Shown piece after piece: positions 1 through 6,519 of a stretch of 9,587 bases of DNA. Under the pieces are notes generated by a model, which was not told the origin of the DNA, made no database searches, and was given only the letters and a program-made list of their open reading frames with translations. The translations under genes and the position numbers were made by a program. Source of the stretch: Paucidesulfovibrio sp036541255 (GTDB taxonomy: Bacteria > Desulfobacterota > Desulfovibrionia > Desulfovibrionales > Desulfovibrionaceae); contig JAZHDD010000070.1 in the NCBI GenBank assembly GCA_036541255.1, positions 1 through 9,587 of the forward strand. The letters are read 5' to 3'. How positions within the stretch are numbered: position 1 is the stretch's first letter; every line of letters begins with the position of its first letter.

Positions 1-55
1 GAGCGGGTGACTGTTAATCACTAGGTTCGCGGTTCAAGTCCGTGCTGGGGAGCCA
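1..55 (+). tRNA. tRNA-Asn (anticodon GTT), 5' end cut by the window
   Basis: This is the 3' two-thirds of an asparagine tRNA. The anticodon arm is a GGTGA/TCACT stem (outermost pair a G-T wobble) around the 7-nt loop CTGTTAA, which puts anticodon GTT at 13-15. The T arm is a CGCGG/CCGTG stem with loop TTCAAGT. The 3' acceptor strand CTGGGGA is followed by discriminator G and a genome-encoded CCA at 53-55. The acceptor 5' strand and the D arm lie outside the window. An intrinsic terminator follows 7 nt after CCA, so this is the last gene of its transcript. tRNA 3' ends are common integration sites, but no second copy of this end was seen in the window. Confidence 0.93.
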
Positions 56-62
56 AGACATC

Positions 63-95
63 AAAAGCCCTGAGGAGAAATCCTGAGGGCTTTTT
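63..95 (+). terminator. Intrinsic terminator of the tRNA-Asn transcript
   Basis: AAAAGCCCT (63-71) pairs with AGGGCTTTT (86-94). After one G-G mismatch the stem continues with AGGA/TCCT and is capped by a GAAA tetraloop (77-80). The 3' arm runs into five T residues (91-95). The A-run on the left gives a short T tract in the opposite direction too, so it may also weakly stop leftward transcription from the gene at 192-755. Confidence 0.88.
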
Positions 96-191
96 CGTTG
101 ACTGACATTATCGCTACCGATCATATTTCTCTGAACGGCATGATGTGACAGGGCTCAGGCGCCTTTCTCTTCGGCGCTCTGACACAACTTG

Positions 192-755
192 TCAGTCCAC
201 ATGCACCAGCCGTTTCACATACTCCACGTAGCGCTCTTCCTCGCTGGTATATTCGCCATCCACCTGAGCAACCTTGAGTAGAACGCTGACAAACCCCTCG
301 GCCTCAATGCGTGAACTGCATATTTGCGGCGGCTTACCCACAACACCGGCAACCCCCTTGAAAAAGCTGGAAATTTTCGTTGGCTTAAGGTCAAGCTCCT
401 TGATGGCTTCCACCTTCTTGCCATCCATAATCTCGTCACAGTGCACGATATAGTCGACGATAAACAACTTCTCACTGTCGGAAAGAGTGCCGTCCTCCCA
501 TGCCAGTTGGCGCAATAAGGCCACACGAAGCAACGCCATTTCCTCGCGTTCACGGTCCAACCGTTCCAACCTGGAAATCAGTTCGGCCTTTTCCTGTTCG
601 AATTCCCGCCGCACAGCCTCAAGTTCCTTGCGGACTTCCTTTTGCCCCCGGCGACCTGCAAAAAAGCCGAAAGCGCCTCCCAAAACAGCTCCTCCGAGGC
701 CCGCAGCGATATTCTTTGCCGCGCTCACGCCCGGAATAACATCAAGTACGCCCAT
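192..755 (-). CDS. Glycine-zipper, coiled-coil protein with TerB-like helical repeats
   Basis: Protein of 187 residues with no assigned function. Residues 17-34 form a glycine-zipper-like hydrophobic helix (small residues at regular spacing, ending in AGRRG), which could insert in or lie on a membrane. Residues 38-75 are highly charged and heptad-like, predicting a coiled coil. The rest is helical and holds two similar segments: about 78-103 (LLRQLAWEDGTLSDSEKLF) and 158-182 (LLKVAQVDGEYTSEEERYV). The pattern of hydrophobic helix, A-x2-DG, S/T-x-x-E resembles TerB/DUF533-like domains, where acidic residues can bind metal. ATG at 755 has a GAGG ribosome binding site 7 nt upstream. It follows the 844-1362 gene on the same strand after 88 bp, so co-transcription is possible. 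The TerB-like label is by eye. The link to tellurite resistance is not implied. Confidence 0.75.
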   Translation of the reverse strand: MGVLDVIPGVSAAKNIAAGLGGAVLGGAFGFFAGRRGQKEVRKELEAVRREFEQEKAELISRLERLDREREEMALLRVALLRQLAWEDGTLSDSEKLFIVDYIVHCDEIMDGKKVEAIKELDLKPTKISSFFKGVAGVVGKPPQICSSRIEAEGFVSVLLKVAQVDGEYTSEEERYVEYVKRLVHVD

Positions 756-843
756 GGAATCACCTCTGAAAAGGCTGCGTTAAAACGCATGTATCTTGTG
801 AGGAGACATGAAGGCCACGACAAGCGTACCTCCACAAGAGAAC

Positions 844-1362
844 TCAGTGCACAATACGGCTGTCGGACTCTCCCGCCACTTCAAATCCGCCAGGGATTTC
901 CAGGGAAAGCAATTCCTCCACATCAAGATCCGGGCCGACCCAAATCCTTCCCGGTGCGCGCCAGTAGTGAACCAGGGTCTTGGCCTGACTCAGAGCGCCA
1001 CCAACGACACGGATATATTCCTCACGAGGGAAGCTGTATTCCACTTCGTGGGTCCACTCGGGGAGCTCTTCTCCCGGCATCCAGCCCAAGGGATTGCGTA
1101 CCCGCCATGTGACGGTGTCCTGTGCATGGGAAACAAACACACCCTCGTCAATCCCCACGCAGGTGGGATCACCGCAATTGCAGGTAAAAATGAAAAACTC
1201 ACCGGCAGAAGCAGCACTGGCCGCCAAGTCGACGGGGTCAACCCAGTGGTTCTGCGAGTCGTGAATATACTGGCCATCAATGGTCAGTAGAAAATCGAGA
1301 TACGCATCCTCAGGGTTTTGTTCTTCCAAGGCGAGCGTGACAGTAATGGCTATGGTGTTCAT
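844..1362 (-). CDS. Orphan 172-residue protein with CxCx4C motif
   Basis: Not recognised. The chosen ATG at 1362 has a GGGGAG ribosome binding site 8 nt upstream. The open frame continues 5' to 2130, but that part is antisense to two plus-strand genes and looks fortuitous. The protein is acidic, tryptophan-rich and lacks a signal peptide or membrane segment, so it is probably cytosolic. Its most distinctive feature is a cluster C61-x-C63-x4-C68 (CNCGDPTC) after a hydrophobic strand (FFIFT) and before G-I-D-E-G-V-F-V, then an alternating, likely beta stretch TVTWRV. The three cysteines could bind a metal or be redox-active, but there is no fourth clear ligand. The C-terminal third (YWRAPGRIWVGPDLDVEELL) is mixed alpha/beta. 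Upstream neighbour on the same strand is none; downstream is the TerB-like gene at 192-755. Confidence 0.7.
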   Translation of the reverse strand: MNTIAITVTLALEEQNPEDAYLDFLLTIDGQYIHDSQNHWVDPVDLAASAASAGEFFIFTCNCGDPTCVGIDEGVFVSHAQDTVTWRVRNPLGWMPGEELPEWTHEVEYSFPREEYIRVVGGALSQAKTLVHYWRAPGRIWVGPDLDVEELLSLEIPGGFEVAGESDSRIVH

Positions 1363-1515
1363 CCAAGATACTCCCCACGCCGAAGATCCCTGTAATGCGG
1401 ACCAATTGGGCGCGTCTCCTGTTCTGTACATGGCCCCACCGAAAAAGCCAACCACCACAACGGACAGCCAAGGCCCGGAAGCTTGATGCGACGCATCTTG
1501 CCAAGCCGAATCTTT

Positions 1516-1521
1516 TATACT
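1516..1521 (+). promoter_or_regulatory. Candidate -10 box for the small membrane protein
   Basis: TATACT matches the sigma-70 -10 consensus at five of six positions and lies in a T/A-rich patch. No good -35 hexamer is found at 16-18 nt upstream (TTGCCA at 1498-1503 is only 12 nt away). If used, the leader of the 1645 gene would be about 115 nt long. Weak evidence. Confidence 0.25.
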
Positions 1522-1542
1522 ATCAACCCCATTCCATTTTTC

Positions 1543-1598
1543 CCCTCCTTTGTGGAGGGACTTGAATCGGTACGAATCGGCTCCTCCGAAGGAGGCCG
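1543..1598 (+). promoter_or_regulatory. Two leader hairpins carrying CCTCC/GGAGG arms
   Basis: Hairpin 1 pairs CCCTCC (1543-1548) with GGAGGG (1554-1559). Hairpin 2 pairs CCTCC (1583-1587) with GGAGG (1591-1595), extended by CGG/CCG (1578-1580, 1596-1598) across a CT bulge. Between them GAATCGG is repeated at 1564-1570 and 1574-1580. The CCTCCT at 1544-1549 is exactly complementary to the AGGAGG ribosome binding site at 1632-1637, and TCCTCC at 1582-1587 is complementary to GGAGGA at 1633-1638. This could allow a switch between internal hairpins and a structure closing the binding site. Neither hairpin is followed by a T run on either strand, so they are not terminators. Function is inference. 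Confidence 0.35.
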
Positions 1599-1644
1599 AA
1601 CCAGTAAAGACAGGACGTCGCCACTTTTCATAGGAGGATTGTCC

Positions 1645-1806
1645 ATGCAGAACACTCTGCTGATCACCATTTTCGGGGCCCTCGGCCTCGGCCTGCTTCT
1701 GGCATTGATCAACCTCGGCAAGGGCCGCGAAAAACCTTCCTTCAACCGCATGCCCATCAACCTGGATTTTGATGCAGCCAAACTGCGCGAGAAGAACCGC
1801 CACTGA
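1645..1806 (+). CDS. Small single-pass membrane protein (53 residues)
   Basis: Short gene starting at ATG 1645, preceded by a perfect AGGAGG ribosome binding site at 1632-1637 with 7-nt spacing. The frame is open upstream to 1483, but the perfect site makes the internal start far more likely. Residues 4-24 (TLLITIFGALGLGLLLALINL) form one strongly hydrophobic helix with a small-residue G-x3-G-x-G face. The rest is a short basic, hydrophilic tail (GKGREKPSF...KLREKNRH) that by the positive-inside rule should face the cytoplasm. No family recognised. It precedes the PilZ gene by 114 bp on the same strand, so the two may be co-transcribed. Possible roles include a regulatory subunit of a larger membrane complex, but nothing in the sequence shows which. 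Confidence 0.72.
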   Translation: MQNTLLITIFGALGLGLLLALINLGKGREKPSFNRMPINLDFDAAKLREKNRH

Positions 1807-1920
1807 CCTCTGAATATATTTATTAGAAGGGGTTCCCCTTTCCTTGCCCGCTTGCTCCGAATCCGGCATACAAAAATCAGACGTCGCCGAAAAGGCGCAA
1901 CCCAGCCGGGAGCAAGGAAG

Positions 1921-2568
1921 ATGCTGCATCTTTCCATCGGAGACACGCTGCTTATTCAATGCGCGCACTATGAAGAGCGACATCTCGGCGTTCTTGTCGG
2001 AAAAAAGCCCGGGGAATTCCTGGTAATCTACGCAGACCTGCCACGACCGGCCCTCAAGGAGTTGCAGAAAAATCCCTGCGTATCCATCCGTTACGCCTTT
2101 GAGAGCACCCTGCTCGGTTTCCGCTCCCACTTACTGGACGCACCACCCAAGGCAACAGGATCTCCGCTTTTTCTGGCGTATCCGGACAGCGTAAGGAATT
2201 GCGACGTACGTAAAGAACGCCGCCTGACCTGCAATTTCCCCTGCCGACTCTCGTATAACGGCCAAAACGTACCCGGACTCATTCGTGACATCTCGAGCAG
2301 CGCCGTCCGCATCAGCCTTGGACCGGATCGCCCCGGTACTCCTTTGCCCTCGCTCCCGGAACACTCCATTGCCCTGCGGCTGAATTTTTTCGTACTCACG
2401 CCCGAACACTCTTACAGCTTTCGTTGCAGCCTCTTGCGCGAGTTCGTTGCCAACGGCCAGCGCCAAGCCGTGCTGCGGCTGTCGGAAGATGAAACCGAAA
2501 CGCGAAAAATATTTAAGGAATATGTGGAGTATGTATTCCAGGGGCCTGTGTTGCCGGATATCTGCTAA
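1921..2568 (+). CDS. PilZ-domain c-di-GMP receptor with YcgR-like N-terminal domain
   Basis: Protein of 215 residues. Residues 1-90 resemble the beta-rich N-terminal domain of YcgR-type proteins (starts LSIGDTLLIQC; VSIRY near 54-58). Residues 97-200 are a PilZ domain: the c-di-GMP-binding arginines are in RKERR (R97xxxR101) and the second motif is D123-I-S-S-S-A128. The usual D/NxSxxG therefore ends in Ala, which might weaken binding. YcgR-type proteins couple c-di-GMP level to flagellar motor braking or exopolysaccharide output. ATG 1921 was chosen because GGGAG lies 8 nt upstream and the domain begins there; an in-frame TTG at 1852 would add 23 basic residues and lacks a good binding site. 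The gene ends inside the stop region of the convergent radical SAM gene. Confidence 0.88.
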   Translation: MLHLSIGDTLLIQCAHYEERHLGVLVGKKPGEFLVIYADLPRPALKELQKNPCVSIRYAFESTLLGFRSHLLDAPPKATGSPLFLAYPDSVRNCDVRKERRLTCNFPCRLSYNGQNVPGLIRDISSSAVRISLGPDRPGTPLPSLPEHSIALRLNFFVLTPEHSYSFRCSLLREFVANGQRQAVLRLSEDETETRKIFKEYVEYVFQGPVLPDIC

Positions 2569-3860
2569 ATTGCCTCGATGCCGGAACAACATTCTCGCAG
2601 AGAAAGCTTGGCCAGCCGTCCATATTCCGGAGCACTCCTGGCGTCGAACCAACCGCACCCCGCATAGTACCGCAAATCCTCCGCCCAGACCTTGAGGAAT
2701 CCCTTGTGTCGTGGCAATTTCTTCCACATAGTCAAGGGATTGCAAAACATGTCCAAGAGAGGCTTAAGGATGATTGACGGGTCCCGGAAACATTCCCAGT
2801 CGCAGTGTTCGCACACGCTGTTGTGATCCAAAGAGGCCATATCCAAGGCCCAAAATTTACCCAGACTCACGTCTCCCCTATATCCGCAAGGATACGTATT
2901 CATGTTTGCCGCATCCACGAAGAAAAAATCGATCCCCCCACGGCAAGGGAAAAGGCCAGCGTCCAGTCCGGCGTGTTGGCGCATCAAGGCGAGAAGCGCA
3001 CTGCGCGGCGTAAAGATGCGCAGCCGGTGGCGGAATTCCGGGATCACGTCATACAAGGCGCGCAGCATGGCGGCCTTTTCTTGGGAACTGAAACGAATGA
3101 CACCATCCGTGGCCGTTGCCGCATACACGGCCTTCCGGTCCGAATCAGCCTCATTGTAACTCATGGGATAACACGCATTGACCGTTGTGAAACCTAGATG
3201 GTCGGCAAAGGCGTAAAACCTGCGAAAGGCTACGGAAAAGGCTTGAATAAATGCTTGTTGATCAAAAGGCGCACCGGCATCGGGCACAAGTCCTGATCCG
3301 CCCGTCAGCCGATTGATTCCCAAATTGGCGGATGGATACAGTCCACGCTCATGAAACAACGGCAAAGCCTTGCGGATTCCCTCCACGACACCGGGCAAGC
3401 CGCGGTTCTTCTCGTGCAGGTCCGGGTCCGCAGAATCCAGGCTGATCCAAAACGTATTTACGGGAGTATCGGCTAGAGTATCGGCCAACCGAGCCATTTT
3501 GTCATAAAAATCGTGCCGCCCGGAATGACGAAACACAAAACCATTGGTGCCGGTTCGAATGTAGCGAATCCCAGCCTGGCCGGCATAGCGCATCAAGTCA
3601 ACGACCTCTTCCAGAAACAGCAACGGCTCGCCACCCGTGAAAGAAATGGAGGCGACGCCACGTTCAGCCATGGCGTCGATCAGACGGCGCACGTCATCTG
3701 GGCGCATGGTCACACGCGGTTCTTGGTTGGTAACTCGCATGCCGCATTGGACGCAGGCCGCGTTGCACCGCGTGGTATATTGCACCACGACCTGTCCAGG
3801 GACACGGCCGCGCGCCAGACGCGCCCAATTCTTTACGGAAAGAAACGGTGAAGGCTTCAT
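2565..3860 (-). CDS. Radical SAM protein with SPASM-like auxiliary cysteines
   Basis: Protein of 431 residues. The radical SAM signature is C32-x3-C36-x2-C39 (RCNAACVQC), which binds the [4Fe-4S] cluster that cleaves S-adenosylmethionine. GGEP at 76-79 is the SAM-amino-binding motif, and W-I-S-L-D-S at 138-143 is a typical later barrel strand. C-terminally there is a second cysteine set, C306, C325 (in YPCGYR), C350, C353 and C357, resembling SPASM or twitch domains that carry extra Fe-S clusters in peptide- or cofactor-modifying enzymes. The substrate is unknown; no short precursor peptide was recognised next to it. ATG 3860 is the only start that keeps the first strand, but it has no clear ribosome binding site. 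The HD-GYP gene lies 84 bp upstream on the same strand, so they may share a transcript. Its TAG overlaps the TAA of the opposing PilZ gene by 4 bp in total gene extent. Confidence 0.9.
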   Translation of the reverse strand: MKPSPFLSVKNWARLARGRVPGQVVVQYTTRCNAACVQCGMRVTNQEPRVTMRPDDVRRLIDAMAERGVASISFTGGEPLLFLEEVVDLMRYAGQAGIRYIRTGTNGFVFRHSGRHDFYDKMARLADTLADTPVNTFWISLDSADPDLHEKNRGLPGVVEGIRKALPLFHERGLYPSANLGINRLTGGSGLVPDAGAPFDQQAFIQAFSVAFRRFYAFADHLGFTTVNACYPMSYNEADSDRKAVYAATATDGVIRFSSQEKAAMLRALYDVIPEFRHRLRIFTPRSALLALMRQHAGLDAGLFPCRGGIDFFFVDAANMNTYPCGYRGDVSLGKFWALDMASLDHNSVCEHCDWECFRDPSIILKPLLDMFCNPLTMWKKLPRHKGFLKVWAEDLRYYAGCGWFDARSAPEYGRLAKLSLRECCSGIEAI

Positions 3861-3944
3861 GCCGTCACACTATCCGTCATAACACCCGATAAAATGGAGA
3901 TACGGCAACAGAATAGCGCCAATCAGGTTACGATTTCCGCTCCA

Positions 3945-5015
3945 TCAGTCGCGGTACTGTTCCTGGATGGCGATGAATTCTTCCACATGCTCCAAGAACA
4001 AATCCAGCAAGCGGGGCTCAAAATGACTCCCCCGCCCTTCGCGCATTATTTCCAACGCCTTGGCATTGGAATACCTCTCTTTGTACGGCCGCACGGATGT
4101 CAGAGCGTCAAAGACATCGGCCAAGGCGCATATACGCCCCTCCAGAGGTATTTCCTCACCTGCCAGGCCATTGGGATAGCCGCTTCCGTCCCACCGTTCA
4201 TGGTGACTCAAGGCGATGATGCGCCCTTTCTCCAAATATCCCGACGAGGGTGAGTCCAAAATGGCTGCCCCAATGGCAGCATGCGTCTTCATGACCTTCC
4301 ACTCTTCAGGATCAAGCGGACCGGGCTTCAACAAAATATGATCGGGAATGCCAATCTTACCGATATCATGCATGGGACTGGCATGAAGAATCAGATCCAC
4401 CGCTTCAGTGGAAAGCCCCGCCTTGGCGGCCAGTAAAGCGGAATACCCACTCATCCGTTCAATGTGGTGTGCAGTTTCCTCGTCCTTGTATTCAGCGGCC
4501 GAAGACAAGCGACGCAACGTCTCCAGGTGGGCCGCGACCTTGGCCTGCTGTGCCCGCTCCAATTCGCAGGTACGTTCCTCTACCAGGCGTTCCAGGTTCT
4601 GCTGATAACTCCTGACCTCGTCATGATACGCTTTGAGTCGAAGATGGGCGTCCAGCCTGATCCGCATCTCGGTGACATCGATAGGCTTGGTCACAAAGTC
4701 GTTCGCCCCGGCGCTGACAGCCTCCAGCCGGTCCCGTTTGTCGCCGAGCGCTGTGGCCATGAGCACAGGCAAGTCCGCAAAACGCTTTTGTGCCCGAATA
4801 TGCCGGACAACCTCGAAACCGTCCATGCCAGGCATCATCACATCAAGAAGAACGAGATCCACATTCCTGACGTTGAGCAATTCCAACGCCTCGACACCGG
4901 AAGACGCCAAGAGATGATCATACCCCAACGCCTCCACAAAACCGGATAAAACCTTGCGATTGATTTCCTCATCATCAACAATCAAAAGGACTTTGCGTTG
5001 CGTGTCCATCTCCAT
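3945..5015 (-). CDS. REC-HD-GYP response regulator, probable c-di-GMP phosphodiesterase
   Basis: Protein of 356 residues, RpfG-type. Residues 7-125 form a receiver domain with acidic pocket D14/D15, phospho-acceptor D58 (LVLLD58VMMPG), T88 and K110. A helical linker (130-165) leads to an HD-GYP domain, with H183/H184, H216-D217 (MHDIGKIGIPD), H245 and the hallmark H271-H-E-x-x-D-G-x-G-Y-P281 intact. All metal and catalytic residues are present, so it should hydrolyse c-di-GMP when phosphorylated by a sensor kinase, which is not in this window. Two ATGs compete: 5015 has GAGG only 4 nt upstream, while 5009 has it 10 nt upstream; the real start could be either (356 or 354 residues). It lies 93 bp after tupC on the same strand, with no evident terminator between them, and 84 bp before the radical SAM gene. 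Confidence 0.95.
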   Translation of the reverse strand: MEMDTQRKVLLIVDDEEINRKVLSGFVEALGYDHLLASSGVEALELLNVRNVDLVLLDVMMPGMDGFEVVRHIRAQKRFADLPVLMATALGDKRDRLEAVSAGANDFVTKPIDVTEMRIRLDAHLRLKAYHDEVRSYQQNLERLVEERTCELERAQQAKVAAHLETLRRLSSAAEYKDEETAHHIERMSGYSALLAAKAGLSTEAVDLILHASPMHDIGKIGIPDHILLKPGPLDPEEWKVMKTHAAIGAAILDSPSSGYLEKGRIIALSHHERWDGSGYPNGLAGEEIPLEGRICALADVFDALTSVRPYKERYSNAKALEIMREGRGSHFEPRLLDLFLEHVEEFIAIQEQYRD

Positions 5016-5108
5016 GCCCCCTCACGAACCCGAATAAAAGATGTCGGCTAGTCAGGCTACAATGCGCAGCGGACAAGGACAAGGATTCACCAACAAGAAT
5101 TATTCGAG

Positions 5109-5780
5109 TTATTCTAAGCAGTGTTGCGGTCCCGAAAGGATGCGCCCTTGGCCGAGAACAAGCAGGTCGTCACTCACGGACTCCAGCCAGGAATGGTCAT
5201 GGCTGACCACCACCAGCGTCGTTCCCCAATCGCGGCGCGCAAGCAGCGCGGCCGCAAGAATACGTTCGGCATTTTCCGGGTCCAGACTGCTGGTGGGCTC
5301 ATCCAGAAGGAGCACGCACGGCCGCAGTACAAGCCGGGCAGCCAGAGCCACCCGCTGTGCCTCTCCGCCGGAAAGTTCACGCCAGGAACGCCTCAGGAAC
5401 TGGTCCGGGACCAACCCGACCATTTCCAAAGCTTCGCGGACACGGAATTCGACATTGCTTTCACCGCGAACACTCAAACCATATCCCACATTGGCAGCCA
5501 CGGAACGAAGCAGCAGATAAGGCTCCTGGGTCAGGAGCGTGACGCTGCGACGCACGCCGGGCGTCCCGGGGTCGCATTCTCTCCCCCTGAAACAAATCAT
5601 ACCTCGGTTCGGCGCTTCCAGAAAGGCCAACAGCCGCAGCAAGGTGCTCTTGCCCGATCCATTGTGCCCAGAGACACCCAGAATACAACCTGCATGAATC
5701 GAAAGCTTGGGCACGTCCAGCACTGTGCGGCCGGCATAAACTTGACGAATGCCTTCAAGCAGATACAAGGGCACGCTCAT
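5109..5780 (-). CDS. tupC: Tungstate ABC transporter ATP-binding protein TupC
   Basis: Cytoplasmic ATPase of 223 residues that powers tungstate uptake through TupB. Walker A is G38-HNGSGKST46, the Q-loop glutamine is Q85 (LLTQEP), the signature is LSGGE at 136-140, Walker B is VLLLDE at 156-161, the D-loop is SSLD and the switch histidine is H194 (VVSHDH). The length is short, as usual for Tup/Mod-like ATPases lacking a C-terminal TOBE/MOP regulatory domain. ATG 5780 overlaps the tupB stop in an ATGA junction, which indicates translational coupling; a GGAGG lies about 11 nt upstream inside tupB. The open frame extends 5' to 5927, but that part is tupB out of frame. Assignment rests mainly on the linked TupA and TupB. 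Confidence 0.95.
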   Translation of the reverse strand: MSVPLYLLEGIRQVYAGRTVLDVPKLSIHAGCILGVSGHNGSGKSTLLRLLAFLEAPNRGMICFRGRECDPGTPGVRRSVTLLTQEPYLLLRSVAANVGYGLSVRGESNVEFRVREALEMVGLVPDQFLRRSWRELSGGEAQRVALAARLVLRPCVLLLDEPTSSLDPENAERILAAALLARRDWGTTLVVVSHDHSWLESVSDDLLVLGQGRILSGPQHCLE

Positions 5781-6472
5781 CGGTGCGAAGCCCTCCGCAA
5801 AAATACCGCGCCCACATTCACCCCCAAGGCCAGAAGCATCAACACCAGCCCCAAGGCCACCCCCATGGAGAACTGTCCTTTGCCCGTTTCCAGAGCAATG
5901 GCGGTAGTAATTGTTCGGGTATGCCACTTGATGTTGCCGCCGATCATCATGGAAATGCCCACTTCGGAAACGATGCGGCCATAGGCGGCCATGGCGGCCA
6001 GAGCCACCGCAAAACGGGCTTCCGCAAGGGTGGTGAGCAACATTTGGCGCGGATTGGCACCTAACGTCAGCAGAGTCTGGCGCAGGCGGCTGTCTTGGGC
6101 TTCCACTGCGGTGGCGGTCATGGCCACCACGATAGGCAATCCCAGCACAGCCTGGCCCAAAGCAACGCCCGGGATGGTGAACAACAGGCCGAAACCACCC
6201 AACGGACCTTGCTTGGTTAAAAAAGCATAGGCCACCAATCCGATGACCACGGTAGGCAAACTGAGCAGAGTGTCGACAAGGAGACGTAAAAACTTTTTCC
6301 CGGGAAAGTCATAATACCCGAGCAAAAACCCCAAAGGGGCTCCCAGGCCGAGACAGCAGGCCATGGAAAGAGACGAGGCGGCCATGGTCACGCGTACAGC
6401 GGACCATGTCGTCTCGTCACCTGAAAAAAGAAGGACAAAGGCCTCCTGAAGGCCATCAAGAATAAAGTCCAT
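5777..6472 (-). CDS. tupB: Tungstate ABC transporter permease TupB
   Basis: Inner-membrane permease of 231 residues, the usual length for TupB/ModB-type subunits. Hydrophobic segments lie near 28-52, 62-85, 96-120, 152-174 and 203-226. The cytoplasmic EAA coupling loop that docks on TupC is at about 124-158 (TLLTLGANPRQMLLTTL), followed by the family-typical YGRIVSEVGISMMIGGN (164-180). ATG 6472 has GGAG 7 nt upstream (6480-6483), but that site forms the 3' base of the 14-bp hairpin between tupA and tupB, so its access may be limited. Its stop overlaps the tupC start. It would form the tungstate-conducting homodimer. Confidence 0.95.
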   Translation of the reverse strand: MDFILDGLQEAFVLLFSGDETTWSAVRVTMAASSLSMACCLGLGAPLGFLLGYYDFPGKKFLRLLVDTLLSLPTVVIGLVAYAFLTKQGPLGGFGLLFTIPGVALGQAVLGLPIVVAMTATAVEAQDSRLRQTLLTLGANPRQMLLTTLAEARFAVALAAMAAYGRIVSEVGISMMIGGNIKWHTRTITTAIALETGKGQFSMGVALGLVLMLLALGVNVGAVFLRRASHR

Positions 6473-6479
6473 ACGCCTG

Positions 6480-6511
6480 CTCCGGAAGGCGGCAACAGCC
6501 GCCCTCCGGAG
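6480..6511 (-). promoter_or_regulatory. Intercistronic hairpin between tupA and tupB
   Basis: In the minus-strand RNA a 14-bp stem (arms at 6498-6511 and 6480-6493) with one G-U pair (6504/6487) closes a 4-nt loop. The stem is GC-rich, and no T run follows, so it is not a normal intrinsic terminator. The tupB ribosome binding site GGAG (6480-6483) is the outermost part of the 3' arm. The likely roles (inference) are protecting the tupA message from 3' exonucleases and holding back tupB translation, giving more binding protein than permease. Confidence 0.7.
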
Positions 6512-6519
6512 CTCCTACA

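Noticed and set aside
1..55. Integrated element using the tRNA-Asn 3' end as attachment site
   Set aside because: No integrase and no second copy of the tRNA end were found in the window.
795..838. Inverted repeat CTTGTG/CACAAG between the two leftmost minus-strand genes
   Set aside because: Only six pairs around a 32-nt loop and no T run; not convincing as a terminator.
1483..1644. 54-residue N-terminal extension of the small membrane protein
   Set aside because: The translated stretch is low in recognisable structure and contains the leader hairpins; the perfect AGGAGG directly before ATG 1645 marks the start.
1827..1840. AAGGGG/CCCCTT hairpin before the PilZ gene
   Set aside because: The loop would be two bases, so only about five pairs are realistic; no T run long enough for termination.
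1363..2130. 5' extension of the minus-strand frame of the 844-1362 gene to a 428-residue protein
   Set aside because: It is antisense to the small membrane protein and the PilZ gene, has no family resemblance or good ribosome binding site, while ATG 1362 has GGGGAG at good spacing.
3904..3922. Sigma-54-like promoter on the minus strand (TGGC and TTGC elements) before the radical SAM gene
   Set aside because: GG and GC elements are 12 bp apart, two more than the required 10.
5781..5927. N-terminal extension of TupC
   Set aside because: This stretch is the C-terminal coding part of tupB in another frame; the ABC domain begins at 5780 and the ATGA overlap is typical for operons.
5121..5984. 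Long plus-strand open frame opposite tupC/tupB
   Set aside because: No family features; it mirrors clearly assigned genes on the other strand. The same holds for 6580-7377 opposite tupA.
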